Origin: Pseudomonadota bacterium
GTDB taxonomy: Bacteria; Pseudomonadota; Alphaproteobacteria; Sphingomonadales; Sphingomonadaceae
Direction of reading: 5' to 3'
Length of the DNA stretch: 64,000 nucleotides
Assembly (NCBI GenBank): GCA_023423655.1
Contig: JAFAFE010000004.1
Span: 79,447 to 143,446, forward strand
How positions within the stretch are numbered: position 1 is the first letter of the stretch; each line of letters starts with the position of its first letter. Positions 44,337-54,221 of the stretch are shown in pieces. A program made the position numbers and the translations under genes. A model generated the notes under the pieces. The model was not told the DNA's origin. It did not search any database and was given only the letters and a program-made list of their open reading frames with translations.

Positions 44337-46067
44337 TTAGCCCTGACGGCCCTGGCCATTGCCGCCACCACGACGTTGCCCGCCTTGATATTGGCCACCC
44401 AAACGTTGCCCGCCCTGATGCTGCCCGCCAGCATGTTGGCCCCCCGCACGTTGGCCACCACCTTGGCTGCGCTCGCCCTGCCCCCGTTCGCCTGCATAAG
44501 CTTTGACGCGGTTGGCGTAATTTTTCTTCGGGCGGAAGGAAGCGCCGCGCTCGCCGCGTTCTTCGCCACTGGCACCAGCACCGCCAGCACCGAGCGGATC
44601 AAAACTGCTATTACGTGGACGATCAGGGTTGCGACCACGGTTCTGGCCGCCTGCATTATGGGCGCCCGCCTGATGCGCGCGCTCCTTGCGGTTGGCATAG
44701 TCGCGCTGCGGGGCCGCTTCGCCTGCGGCACCCCCGTCACGGAATCGCTTGGGGACAGGGCCGCCTTCTGCCGCGCGTTCAATCTTCTCGGCAAATTCGG
44801 CGCGGCCACGCGGAGCCGAACGCGCACCGCCACGCCCTGCACCTTCATGGCGCGCAGGACGACCCGAACCGCCACGGCGGGGGTCCGGCCCTTTGCGTAA
44901 AGGTGCAGGTTTGGGCAGCTTTGCCGCCGCTTCGGCGAAATTGGCGGGGAGCGGCACCGGCTCGAGCTTGACGCGGGTCATGCGCTCGATGCCCCGCAGA
45001 TGCGCCTTTTCGTCGGGCGCACAAAAGCTCATCGCAATGCCTTCGCGGCCCGCACGGCCGGTGCGCCCGATGCGGTGGACATATTGTTCCGGCACATTGG
45101 GCAGCTCGAAATTAAACACATGGCTCAACCCCGATACGTCGATACCGCGCGCGGCAATGTCGGTCGCAACAAGGATATTGATGCGCCCGTCGCGGAACCC
45201 TTGCAGCGCGGTGGTGCGCTGGGCCTGACTCTTATTGCCGTGGATCGCCGCACAGCCAATGCCCGCGCCTTCGAGGAAGCGCACCACACGGTCCGCGCCA
45301 TGTTTGGTGCGGGTGAATACTAGCGCACGTTCGATTTCTGTCGAGCGCAGCAACATCGTCAGCAAAGCCTGTTTTTCCGGCTGGTTGATGAAGGTCACAT
45401 ATTGCTGGACGCGCTCGGCGGTGGTCGATTGCGGGGTAACCGCAACCTGCACCGGATCGGTCAGGAATTGCTGCGACAGATTGGCGATGTCCGACGGCAT
45501 GGTCGCCGAAAAAAACAGGCTCTGGCGCTTGGCGGGGAGCAAACGCACAACACGGCGAAGCGGCTGGATAAAGCCCATATCCATCATCTGGTCGGCTTCA
45601 TCGAGGACGAAAATTTCAACGCCCTTAAGGTTGAAGGCGCGCTGGTCGATAAGATCGAGTAGGCGCCCCGGCGTGGCTACCAACACATCGACGCCGCCTT
45701 GAAGCTTACGGATTTGGCCGCCAATCGGCACGCCGCCGAATACGGTTTCGACCGACAATTTCAGGAAGCGGCCATATTTGCGGAAATTTTCCGCAATTTG
45801 CGCGGCCAGTTCGCGGGTCGGCGACAGGATCAGCATCCGACAGCTCCCCATCGGGCGGGGTTTGGGATTGCGCGCAAGATAATCGAGCGAGGGCAGCGCG
45901 AACGCGGCGGTCTTGCCCGTGCCGGTCTGTGCAATCCCGCACAGGTCACGGCCTTCCAGCAAAGCGGGAATGGCCTGCGTCTGGATCGGCGTCGGCGTAT
46001 CATAGCCCGACGCTTCAAGCGCGCGCAAAATAGGTTCGGCCAAGCCGAGATCAGTAAAATAAGACAT
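44337..46067 (-). CDS. RhlE-type DEAD-box RNA helicase with GGQ-repeat tail
   Basis: A 576-aa RNA helicase. Motifs in order: Q motif PTPIQTQAIPALL, Walker A AQTGTGKT, PTRELAAQ, VLDEADQMMDMGF, SAT and HRIGRTGRAGREG. The tail from about residue 385 is basic and low in complexity. It ends in repeats of GGQ plus R, H or Y (about 535-565), typical of RNA-binding RGG-like extensions. Such helicases remodel ribosomal and mRNA structures, often in the cold. A second RhlE-like gene is at 52672-54078. Confidence 0.92.
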   Translation of the reverse strand: MSYFTDLGLAEPILRALEASGYDTPTPIQTQAIPALLEGRDLCGIAQTGTGKTAAFALPSLDYLARNPKPRPMGSCRMLILSPTRELAAQIAENFRKYGRFLKLSVETVFGGVPIGGQIRKLQGGVDVLVATPGRLLDLIDQRAFNLKGVEIFVLDEADQMMDMGFIQPLRRVVRLLPAKRQSLFFSATMPSDIANLSQQFLTDPVQVAVTPQSTTAERVQQYVTFINQPEKQALLTMLLRSTEIERALVFTRTKHGADRVVRFLEGAGIGCAAIHGNKSQAQRTTALQGFRDGRINILVATDIAARGIDVSGLSHVFNFELPNVPEQYVHRIGRTGRAGREGIAMSFCAPDEKAHLRGIERMTRVKLEPVPLPANFAEAAAKLPKPAPLRKGPDPRRGGSGRPARHEGAGRGGARSAPRGRAEFAEKIERAAEGGPVPKRFRDGGAAGEAAPQRDYANRKERAHQAGAHNAGGQNRGRNPDRPRNSSFDPLGAGGAGASGEERGERGASFRPKKNYANRVKAYAGERGQGERSQGGGQRAGGQHAGGQHQGGQRLGGQYQGGQRRGGGNGQGRQG

Positions 46068-46363
46068 GATTACTTCCGTTATGGTTCAACGCATTGCGCG
46101 AAAACGAACCGCCTTGTTCGGGCGGGTTCCGGGCGCGCAACGCACAAAGGGGTTGCGAAACACCCTGCGTGAAAAAAGGGAAGCTTCAAAAAAATATGGC
46201 CTGACGGGATTTAAGTCCGTCCTCTCACGCCACCATCGGGTTAGCGCCCGTTTATCGCGGGCGCAGACAGGAACAGCTTAATATCGCCATTCCTTATAAA
46301 ACTGCCGCATGGCCGTTACGCCATACCGCATATTACAGGCTTATATAGAGATAAGCCTTCATA
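46068..46363. other. Leader region of the helicase gene, no gene seen
   Basis: The 296 bp upstream of the minus-strand helicase hold only reading frames that look like noise. A small hairpin around ACGGGATTTAAGTCCGT is visible near 46206-46222. RhlE-type genes may carry long leaders, but I see no defined regulatory element. Confidence 0.4.
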
Positions 46364-46394
46364 ATAAAAGCCCCCCGCCGAAGCGAGGGGCTCC
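46364..46394 (-). terminator. Intrinsic terminator of the small secreted protein gene
   Basis: On the minus strand AGCCCCTCGC pairs with GCGGGGGGCT around a TTCG loop (46369-46392), followed by TTTTATT. It lies 32 bp past the stop of the gene at 46424. Confidence 0.85.
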
Positions 46395-46423
46395 CATTTC
46401 TAACTCGAAATCAGAAAAACTGA

Positions 46424-46648
46424 TTACGGGCTGGTCGGCTTGTCATCGGTGCCATCAGCAGCGATGATGATGCCGGCAATGACAGCAGCTGCAGCAAGCA
46501 GAGCCAGGATGATGCCGCTGCCGCGGAGATCATTCTGCTCGGTCATGCTGGCTTCAGCGCGTGCAACCGGAGCAGCCGAAGCAGCAACGGGAGCCACAGC
46601 CATCGAAGCGACAGCAAGCGCAACAGATGCCTTCTTGACGATATTCAT
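46424..46648 (-). CDS. Small membrane or secreted protein, unknown function
   Basis: A 74-aa protein with a signal-peptide-like N-terminus (about residues 1-26, ending ASAAP) and a second hydrophobic helix at about 46-65 (IILALLAAAAVIAGIII). It ends in a short acidic tail DGTDDKPTSP. GGAG lies nine bases before the ATG, and a strong terminator follows, so it is a real monocistronic gene. Similar short proteins are common in sphingomonads, but I know no function. Confidence 0.7.
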   Translation of the reverse strand: MNIVKKASVALAVASMAVAPVAASAAPVARAEASMTEQNDLRGSGIILALLAAAAVIAGIIIAADGTDDKPTSP

Positions 46649-47004
46649 TTACAATTCTCCATCCACTGGACGTTTTATGACTTCAAACAATCCCTTGCCT
46701 GTTTCCCACAAGGATACGCTAGCACCCCTTGTGCAGACAGTGGGTCGCATGTTGTCGTGGCCTCGCTAGCGACTTCATCACAAATAGGCAACCCGATTTA
46801 TTGTTATTCACACGCCGATTGGCCGTATGAATTTACAACTCCTCGCCGCTATGCACCATTTGCACGCCATCAATTACAATGCCGCAGCTTAACTAATGGC
46901 TAAAATCCGTCATTGTTCCCGCTTTTTTTGTGAAATATGAGCAATGGTGTAAAATTATCACAACCTGTGTAAATATTAAAGCCAATTTGGACCGATGTAA
47001 AAAT
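46649..47004. other. AT-rich intergenic region, no gene seen
   Basis: The 356 bp between the small protein start and the NUDIX stop are poorer in G+C than the surroundings, especially 46790-47000. Its right part (46900-46990) is rich in A/T runs. It must hold the promoter of the small protein gene. I see no RNA gene, repeat or credible reading frame. Confidence 0.4.
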
Positions 47005-47784
47005 TCACCCCCGCTTGATCGACCGCACCGGCTCACTCGTGACGGGATAACCAAGCCCCGATTCGATGCATAAATGGCTCTCGCCGTAACGTTCTTCGAA
47101 ATAAGGGGTAATGATTCTCACATCATGCGCAAGCGCATGGTCGCGTGCTTCGGCAAAAGAAGCAAATTGAGCGAGCCGTTCAAGGTTACGCCGCGTCGGG
47201 TAAATAATATGCCCTTCATCACTGTCGGCGCGGTCGATCATCGCCTGCGCGCTCGTCCAAAAGGCATGACTGTTTTCGCTGGTATCGACCGTGACTTCGC
47301 TCGTCCCCTGATGGTCATGCGCAATATAAAAGCGCGTGTCGAAGATACGCTCATGCAAATGGGCGGGCCGCCAGCGGGCAAAGGGTATCAACTGGTCCGG
47401 ATGCAGCACCCAGCCATGCGCCTGCACAATTTCCGAAAAATCCGTGCCTTTAAGAATGGCTTTGCGCGCCTCGGCCAAGATTGCGGCGTTCGATTGATGC
47501 GCAATGCCCACCGCCAAGCCGGTTTCTTCCAGCGTTTCGCGGATCGCGGCAATGCGCGCGGCCCCGTCGTCCGGCTCCAGCGCAGGTGCAAAGATTTTGG
47601 CGAGATATTGGTCATCGGCATCGACCCGGCCGCCCGGAAAGACCGCAGCGCCTGCTGCAAACACCATCGTGTCTGCGCGGCGCACCATCAAAAGCTGCAC
47701 CGGCGTATCGCCCGCGCCTCCTTCACGGAAAATCACCAAAGTTGCGGCGGGAATCGCCTTTTGCACCGGATGTTCCACCGTCAT
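47005..47784 (-). CDS. NUDIX hydrolase (NUDT19-like)
   Basis: A 259-aa hydrolase of nucleoside diphosphates linked to another moiety. The Nudix box is split by an insertion: FPGGRVDADD is followed about 25 residues later by AIRETLEETGLAVG, which holds the REx2EE catalytic glutamates. This long-insert form resembles NUDT7/NUDT19-type CoA pyrophosphatases, but CoA as substrate is only inferred. It stands alone. Confidence 0.85.
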   Translation of the reverse strand: MTVEHPVQKAIPAATLVIFREGGAGDTPVQLLMVRRADTMVFAAGAAVFPGGRVDADDQYLAKIFAPALEPDDGAARIAAIRETLEETGLAVGIAHQSNAAILAEARKAILKGTDFSEIVQAHGWVLHPDQLIPFARWRPAHLHERIFDTRFYIAHDHQGTSEVTVDTSENSHAFWTSAQAMIDRADSDEGHIIYPTRRNLERLAQFASFAEARDHALAHDVRIITPYFEERYGESHLCIESGLGYPVTSEPVRSIKRG

Positions 47785-47997
47785 GCCTATCCTTGCTTCT
47801 TTGCCCCCGACGCAAATAGCGGCATCGGGTTTCTTCCCCCATTGTCACACCTTGGATTGATTTGTTCAAGCCGTCAGACGATAGTGCCGTGCGCATAGTC
47901 CTTACAAAATGCAGCAAAAAGCCGGATTGGGGTAAGGGGTATAGCGGCGGGATATAGCGCCCCGAGCCTTCGGGTGCGCATATGGGAGAGGAGCCTT

Positions 47998-48612
47998 ATG
48001 GGTATCATCGAACTTCTGGGCCTTGCCGGGAGCATCAGTTTGCTGTCGGGCTGGCGGCTCTATCTCACCGTCTTTGCGGTTGGTTTAGCGCGCTATATGA
48101 ACTGGATCGACCTTCCCGATAATCTCGCCATCCTCAATGTGCTCGCTAATCCGTGGGTGATGGGCGTCGCGGCGATTGGTGCGATCGCAGAATTTTTCGC
48201 TGATAAGGTCGCGTGGCTCGATAGCGTGTGGGATACGGTCCATACGGTGGTGCGCCCCGTTGGCGGCGCGCTGCTCGCCATGTCGGTGGTGAGCGCACAG
48301 GATCCGGCCTGGCAAGTGATTGCCTTTCTATTGGGCGGCGGCGCTGCGCTTCTCAGCCACGGCGCAAAGGCTGGCACCCGCGCGGTGGTCAATGCAAGCC
48401 CTGAACCTTTTTCCAATATCGCGGTGTCCGCGGGGGAGGATGTTGCCACCACAGGACTTCTCGTTCTCGCGCTCGCCAATCCAGTCGCGGCAGTGATTAT
48501 CGCGGTGGTAATGCTGATCGCGGTGCTGGTCGTGCTTTATTATCTGCGCCGCCTGCTCAAAAAATTATTCGGTGACAGCCGCAGGCCGGCGCAGCCTTAT
48601 CCGGATGCTTGA
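47998..48612 (+). CDS. DUF4126 family membrane protein
   Basis: A 204-aa integral membrane protein with five or six hydrophobic segments. GIAGSISLLSGWRLYLT-like start (LLGLAGSISLLSGWRLY) and the glycine-rich GGGAALLSHGAKAGTRA in the middle match the DUF4126 family of unknown function. The C-terminus has a long helix followed by a basic tail. ATG 47998 has GAGAGGAG upstream; eight upstream codons in frame are not favoured. Confidence 0.8.
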   Translation: MGIIELLGLAGSISLLSGWRLYLTVFAVGLARYMNWIDLPDNLAILNVLANPWVMGVAAIGAIAEFFADKVAWLDSVWDTVHTVVRPVGGALLAMSVVSAQDPAWQVIAFLLGGGAALLSHGAKAGTRAVVNASPEPFSNIAVSAGEDVATTGLLVLALANPVAAVIIAVVMLIAVLVVLYYLRRLLKKLFGDSRRPAQPYPDA

Positions 48613-48634
48613 ATATATCGCATTTTAGATAGGA

Positions 48635-48710
<76 letters not shown>

Positions 48711-48863
48711 ATCCGGACGGCCCTTTTATGGACGCCGCCCCGCGCGCGCAACAAATTTTGTCAGCCCTTGTCCGCGCCATCTGGCAAAATGCAAACAGCG
48801 CGCTATGATACAAGTTTCAAAATAAAACTGATAATTTCACCCTATGTTTTTGAGGAGAGCAGC

Positions 48864-49865
48864 ATGGCCCGTGCATGGTATTTCAAATCCCGCCCCGAAG
48901 GGATGCCCACCGCCGATAATTTCGAACTGAAGGAGATGCCCGATGCCGCGCTGGAGCCGGGGCAGGTCCGTGTCAAAAATCTGTGGCTTTCGGTCGATCC
49001 TTATATGCGCGGGCGGATGAATGATGTGAAAAGCTATGTCCCCGGCTTCCAGTTGGGCGAACCGTTGCAAGGCGGCGCGATTGGCGAAGTGGTGGAAAGC
49101 AACAACCCCGATTTTGTCGTTGGCGATATGCTGTTCCACATGGGCGGCTGGCGCGATGGCGGGGTGATCGGTCCCGAACTCATGCCCAACAAAATTGACG
49201 CAAGCGTGCTGCCGCCGCAAACCTTCCTTCATAATATGGGGCTGACCGGCACGACCGCATGGGTCGGATTGTTGAAAACTGCCGAGGCAAAGCCGGGCGA
49301 AACTGTCTTTGTGTCCGCCGCTGCAGGGGCGGTCGGATCGGCGGTCGTGCAAATTGCCAAGGCCAAGGGCATGACCGTTATCGGATCGGCGGGCGGCGCC
49401 GAAAAATGCGCGTGGGTCAAAGCGTTGGGCGCGGATGCTTGTATTGATTATAAGGCCGGAGCGGTGCTGCCGCAGCTTGCTGCCGCGCTCAAGGGTATCG
49501 GTAAGGACGGCATTGACGTTTATTTCGACAATGTCGGCGGCGAGCATCTTGATGCGGCTTTTGCAACCGCCAACACTTGGGCGCACTTTGCGATTTGCGG
49601 GATGATCGACGTTTATAATGACGGTAAGCCGCAGGAGATGAAATATATCATCCGCACCATCCCTGCGCGTATCCGGCTGCAAGGCTTTATCTATACCGAT
49701 TATATGAAGGATTTGCCCGAATTTTATCAGGATATGGGCGGGCTTATCGCGGCCGGAAAAGTGCAGGCGCGCGAAACCGTGCGCGAAGGATTGGACGCAA
49801 CGCTCGATGCGTTTCTGGGACTGTTCAGCGGGGAAAATACCGGCAAGATGCTGGTCAAGCTGTAG
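48864..49865 (+). CDS. MDR-family NADP-dependent oxidoreductase (CurA-like)
   Basis: A medium-chain reductase without zinc ligands, 333 aa. It has the N-terminal GroES-like domain with NLWLSVDPYMRGRM and the nucleotide-binding motif AAAGAVGSAVVQIAKAKG at about 150-167. The group includes curcumin reductase, leukotriene B4 dehydrogenase and 2-alkenal reductases that reduce activated double bonds. ATG 48864 has GAGGAG upstream; the longer frame to 48768 is rejected. Confidence 0.88.
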   Translation: MARAWYFKSRPEGMPTADNFELKEMPDAALEPGQVRVKNLWLSVDPYMRGRMNDVKSYVPGFQLGEPLQGGAIGEVVESNNPDFVVGDMLFHMGGWRDGGVIGPELMPNKIDASVLPPQTFLHNMGLTGTTAWVGLLKTAEAKPGETVFVSAAAGAVGSAVVQIAKAKGMTVIGSAGGAEKCAWVKALGADACIDYKAGAVLPQLAAALKGIGKDGIDVYFDNVGGEHLDAAFATANTWAHFAICGMIDVYNDGKPQEMKYIIRTIPARIRLQGFIYTDYMKDLPEFYQDMGGLIAAGKVQARETVREGLDATLDAFLGLFSGENTGKMLVKL

Positions 49866-49968
49866 AAAGACAGCCGCATTTCTTTTGTGTGCGAGAAGAG
49901 TGTAACAACTGTTCGGATAATACCGTAACCCCTTGATCTCCTTCCCCGCCAATGCTCAAACATTGGCG

Positions 49969-51606
49969 ATGATCCGCACGCCCCCCGCCCGTTCCCGCCT
50001 CATCGGTGCCGCAGCCCTTGCGGCGCTTATGGGGTCCACGCCCTCTATCGCGCAAACCGCGCCGCCCTCGCCGGTGGGAATCTGGAATAGCGGGACGGTG
50101 GACAGCGTCACCCGGCTTTATGTGCTGGACGACCATAGCTATTGTTTCACGCTGATGGCCGGTAGTCTCGACCTTATCGCGACAGGGCGCTGGGAGAAAC
50201 AGGGGGAATCTTACCGCTTTACCGAAAGCAAAATTCCTGCCCCGCTCTTTCCGATAGCCGCGTTGCAGAGCGAAAAACCGTCCGGCGGGCGGTCGCTGCT
50301 GATTGACGGGCATATGATGTCTTATGCCGATAGTCCGGTGATCGGTTTTTTGAAAAACCGCAATGATCCGCTGTCGCTTCGCCACTTATTCGCGCGCGAT
50401 AATCATAGCTGGTCGGAAAGCTATGACATTTCCGCCGCGATGATCGGCGATGCGCGCTATCTGGTGATTGGCGGGAGAATGGATGCGCCTTCCGGTGATT
50501 ATGCAAAGGACAGGGCGAACGGTCGCTATCAGCTTTATATTTACGAGCTTGGCGCGGACGCGGCCGAATATCGCGTCGGCTATGACAGGAGACAGGCGAT
50601 GGAGCGGCTCGATTTTACCGCCGATGTCGGGGCCGAAACTATGAAAACCGACGAAGTTGGCGCATTTCAGCGTGCACCACAGCCGATGGATGCCAAATTG
50701 GCCGACAGTGTGCGCCGCGACTGTATCGACGGCGTAGCGGAGGCGCGCCAAGATTATCTGCAAAGCCGCGGCATCAAGCGGCTTGTTCCGGTTGAAACCC
50801 GGATAGTTGCCGCGCCAGCTATCAACGAAGATCCGGTATTTGAAACAACCAGTGTGGTCGAAGCCACCGACATTCTCGAACCGCTGGAAAGCACGCAAGC
50901 GCCTCCCCCGCGCGCGCCCGAAACCATAGACCGCCCTTCGCCCTCGCCCGGTGTTGACGGGTTGGAAAGGCGGTTTAACGCGATTACCAAAATCGAAAGC
51001 GCAGCCAAGCGGGTGGTTGCTTATGATGCTTTGTGGAAGGCCGCGATTAACAGCGAATATCCCGACCAACGCGAAGTCGCGGCGCGCGCGGCGATCAATA
51101 TGAGCAATGACCTGTCTGCAATCGGCAAATATAGCGAGGCGATCAAGGTGAGCGGCGATGCTTATGCCGCGCTCATCCCCACGCCCGATCCGGTGCTGCG
51201 CTCGCGCTCGGCCAGCCTGCTCAACAATCAGGCGACTGCATGGGAGGGGCTGAAAAAACCCGCCGAGCAGGAGGCGGTCTGGCAACGCATCATCACTGAT
51301 TTTGTCGCCGACAGCTATCCTACCACCGTCTATGTACGGGCCACTACGGTGCTGAATATGGTCGACCGGCTGATCATTAAAGACCGCACAGCCGAAGCGG
51401 TGGCGATGCTCGACGCATTCGAGCGCGACTATATAGAATCAGGCCGCCTCGCCACGCGCCCCGAAGAAGCGTTCGGGATTAATTGCGATTCCGAAGGCGA
51501 ACAATTCACCTTTGCGGTGCCATGCAGGGGATCGAAAAGACCCGACCTTGCCTATTTCAGAGACTATGTCGCAGCCTATCGCAAGAAAATCGCGAGCCTG
51601 AAATAA
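49969..51606 (+). CDS. Secreted protein of unknown function with helical-repeat C-terminus
   Basis: I do not recognise this 545-aa protein. A signal peptide is likely at about residues 1-30 (ending SIAQT). Residues about 35-230 look like a beta-rich domain beginning with VGIWNSGTVDS. A Pro/Thr-rich linker is near 300-335. The C-terminal third is helical with TPR-like spacing (VAARAAINMSNDLSAIGKYSEAI, shown in part, and LLNNQATAWEGLKK). The start at ATG 49969 is tentative; TTG 49933 also opens the frame. It may hold protein partners in the periplasm. Confidence 0.6.
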   Translation: MIRTPPARSRLIGAAALAALMGSTPSIAQTAPPSPVGIWNSGTVDSVTRLYVLDDHSYCFTLMAGSLDLIATGRWEKQGESYRFTESKIPAPLFPIAALQSEKPSGGRSLLIDGHMMSYADSPVIGFLKNRNDPLSLRHLFARDNHSWSESYDISAAMIGDARYLVIGGRMDAPSGDYAKDRANGRYQLYIYELGADAAEYRVGYDRRQAMERLDFTADVGAETMKTDEVGAFQRAPQPMDAKLADSVRRDCIDGVAEARQDYLQSRGIKRLVPVETRIVAAPAINEDPVFETTSVVEATDILEPLESTQAPPPRAPETIDRPSPSPGVDGLERRFNAITKIESAAKRVVAYDALWKAAINSEYPDQREVAARAAINMSNDLSAIGKYSEAIKVSGDAYAALIPTPDPVLRSRSASLLNNQATAWEGLKKPAEQEAVWQRIITDFVADSYPTTVYVRATTVLNMVDRLIIKDRTAEAVAMLDAFERDYIESGRLATRPEEAFGINCDSEGEQFTFAVPCRGSKRPDLAYFRDYVAAYRKKIASLK

Positions 51607-51662
51607 GCGGGCGCGTTCAAGCATTGGGCAAGGTCGTGCGGGCGCGACATCATGCCGGACGA

Positions 51663-52598
51663 TTATTCCAATCCGTCAAACGGTTCACACACCCATGGTT
51701 CTTTGCGGAACTTGCCTTTCTCCATGCGATAGGTTGACCCCATGTGGAAGTCGATCTGATTGCACCAGAAGCGTGTGGTCAGATAACCGCTACGTGCCTC
51801 AAAATCGGGCGCGCGTGCAAAGCTGCGCGTCGTAGGATTATATAACCAATATAGATATTTATTGGTGTCGAAATCCTGCAGGATACGCAAATCCATATAG
51901 CCGTCATAATTGATATCTTCATAATCAATATAAGCAACCGGCTCCGCCCAGAATTCGGTGAGCGTCTGGAGGCGTTTATCGCTTCTATAATCGCGTATTT
52001 CAATGCGGGTGATGCGGTCACGATGGCTTATCGCATTCTGATAACCAAAGAGGCGAATTTTTAAGAGCGGTCGGTCAGGGACCTCAATATTCGGTACAAA
52101 CCGCATATTGCTTATTTTACCATTACGGTTATCCTTGATCGCCAAGGTCACTTCATTAGCGAGCAGATGCACCTCACCCTGCATCGTAAGGTCGGGCGGT
52201 GCATCCATGCCACGCTCACCGTCAAAGCTGTTGAGGGTCAATTTTGTGCCTTTTTGCACCCCTTCAAAGCTGGTGAAATAACGCCGGTCGCGCATCAGTA
52301 GCGCGCCGCCGGGCTTCCACACGCCGGAGCGCAGATATAGCAACATGGTGCCATCCGTCGATTTGAGATGGCGGTTGACGTTAATCGCGATATCGACCGG
52401 CTTGAGCGTTGCCGGTGCGGGATTAGACGGTGCGTGATTAGCTAGAGCAGGATTAGCGCGCGTCCACGCCGCGGTTTTGGCTGGAACTGTCCGGCGCTGC
52501 GCATCCGGCGCTACCCCGCCCGTCAACAGGCTTGCACATAAGAGGCCACATGACAGGCCGATACCCGATTTCATGAAAGAAAACATGCTCCGCGCCAT
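51663..52598 (-). CDS. Secreted XAC2610-like protein with VCBS-type calcium motif
   Basis: A 311-aa protein with an N-terminal signal region (about 1-32, first methionines at residues 1, 5 and 9) and an Ala/Pro/Asn-rich linker. The C-terminal half has the pattern DINYDGYMDLRI followed by FDTNKYLYWLYN, seen in XAC2610-related periplasmic proteins, where Asp residues bind calcium. XAC2610 relatives include lysozyme inhibitors, but the similarity visible here is limited to the repeat. It converges with the unknown gene at 49969-51606. Confidence 0.6.
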   Translation of the reverse strand: MARSMFSFMKSGIGLSCGLLCASLLTGGVAPDAQRRTVPAKTAAWTRANPALANHAPSNPAPATLKPVDIAINVNRHLKSTDGTMLLYLRSGVWKPGGALLMRDRRYFTSFEGVQKGTKLTLNSFDGERGMDAPPDLTMQGEVHLLANEVTLAIKDNRNGKISNMRFVPNIEVPDRPLLKIRLFGYQNAISHRDRITRIEIRDYRSDKRLQTLTEFWAEPVAYIDYEDINYDGYMDLRILQDFDTNKYLYWLYNPTTRSFARAPDFEARSGYLTTRFWCNQIDFHMGSTYRMEKGKFRKEPWVCEPFDGLE

Positions 52599-52671
52599 AG
52601 CCGACTTTGCCCGCGCGCACCAAAAAAATCGCGCGCGTTCAAAGGGCTAATCGAGCAGCCGAATGGCGGGC

Positions 52672-54078
52672 TTAGCCGATCCCGACCGACAGGAAGCTTG
52701 GCATCGGGCCATTCCATGCGCCATCTTCTTCGGCGTCAATCTGCTCGAAGCGGGGCTTGCGTTCGGGGCGGTCGCCGCGCGGTTCTTTGGCCGGAGACTT
52801 GCGCTGTCCGTCCTCCTTGCCCGCCTGAGCCTTACGGCCGGAAGCGGGGGCGCGGTCCTTTTTGCGCATATCGTCCTGCGCCTTGTCGTTCCGCAATTTC
52901 TCACTGCGCCCTTCGCCGCGAGAATTTTCACTGCGCGACTTGTCGCTTCGTCCGGCATCGCTGCCCGGCGTGTCGATCAGCGGAATATCGCTGCCGATCA
53001 GCTTCTGGATATTGTCGAGTGCCTCAGCATCTTCCTTGGTGACGAAGGTAAACGCCCTGCCCTTCGCGCCCGCGCGACCTGTGCGGCCGATGCGGTGGAC
53101 ATAATCGTCGGGGTGCCAAGGCGCGTCAAAGTTGAACACATGGCTCACGCCCTTAATATCAAGCCCGCGCGCGGCGACGTCCGATGCGACCAATATATTG
53201 ACCGACCCGTCCTTGAACCGCGCCAATTCTTTAAGGCGCGCCGACTGGTCAATGTCGCCGTGAATTTCGCCGCTCGCAAAGCCGTGGCGTTGCAAACTCT
53301 TGTTAAGCTCGCGCACCGTGGTTTTGCGGTTACAGAAAATGATTGCGGTCGAAACATCTTCGCTACGCAATAACGAGCGCAAAACTTCGCGTTTCTTGCG
53401 GGATTCGACCTTCACCAGATGCTGGGCAATATTGGTGTTGGTGGTCGCAGGACGCGCGACTTCGATAGTTTTGGGGTTGCTGAGGAATTTATCCGCCAGC
53501 TTCTTGATCGGCGGCGGCATGGTCGCCGAAAACAGCAAGGTCTGGCGGTTGCCCGGCAGTTTGGTGCAGATTTCCTCAATTTCCGGAATGAAGCCCATAT
53601 CGAGCATCCGGTCGGCTTCGTCGATGACGAGGAGGTTGCAACCGGTCAGCAAAATATTGCCGCGCGCAAACAGGTCCATCAACCGGCCCGGCGTTGCGAT
53701 GAGAACATCGACGCCTTTTTCCAAGGCCTTCACCTGATCGCCCATCGACACGCCGCCGATCAGCAAGGCCATCGAAAGCTTGTGATATTTGCCGTATTTT
53801 TCAAAATTTTCTGCGACCTGCGCGGCGAGTTCGCGTGTCGGTTCAAGGATGAGGCTGCGCGGCATCCGCGCGCGGCTGCGTCCATGCGCCAATATGTCGA
53901 TCATCGGCAGCACGAAGGAAGCGGTCTTGCCCGTTCCCGTCTGCGCAATGCCGATAATATCCTTCATCATCAACACAGGCGGGATCGCCTGCGCCTGAAT
54001 GGGGGTCGGCGTGTCATAGCCCGCCTCGGTAACGGCGCGCAGCAATTCATCGGATAGGCCGAGGTCGGCAAAACTCAT
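52672..54078 (-). CDS. RhlE-like DEAD-box RNA helicase, second paralogue
   Basis: A 468-aa RNA helicase with PTPIQAQAIPPVL, AQTGTGKTASF, LEPTRELAAQ, IDEADRMLDMGF, SATMPP and HRIGRTGRAGAKG. The tail after about residue 370 is highly charged (Lys, Arg, Asp, Ser) and differs from the GGQ tail of the first paralogue. The core is distinct enough that the two are old paralogues rather than a recent duplication. It stands alone on the minus strand. Confidence 0.92.
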   Translation of the reverse strand: MSFADLGLSDELLRAVTEAGYDTPTPIQAQAIPPVLMMKDIIGIAQTGTGKTASFVLPMIDILAHGRSRARMPRSLILEPTRELAAQVAENFEKYGKYHKLSMALLIGGVSMGDQVKALEKGVDVLIATPGRLMDLFARGNILLTGCNLLVIDEADRMLDMGFIPEIEEICTKLPGNRQTLLFSATMPPPIKKLADKFLSNPKTIEVARPATTNTNIAQHLVKVESRKKREVLRSLLRSEDVSTAIIFCNRKTTVRELNKSLQRHGFASGEIHGDIDQSARLKELARFKDGSVNILVASDVAARGLDIKGVSHVFNFDAPWHPDDYVHRIGRTGRAGAKGRAFTFVTKEDAEALDNIQKLIGSDIPLIDTPGSDAGRSDKSRSENSRGEGRSEKLRNDKAQDDMRKKDRAPASGRKAQAGKEDGQRKSPAKEPRGDRPERKPRFEQIDAEEDGAWNGPMPSFLSVGIG

Positions 54079-54221
54079 AAAATCAGATCATTCCGGAAAA
54101 ATAATGATGGAAGCAAAGCGGGTTCGCTGCCAATCCAGCACTTCGCGCGGTGACGCAATTTCGCGAAAAAGTCAAGAATAACGCGCAGGCGCTTTCGGAC
54201 TAAAGGCCATAAAAATGCAGA

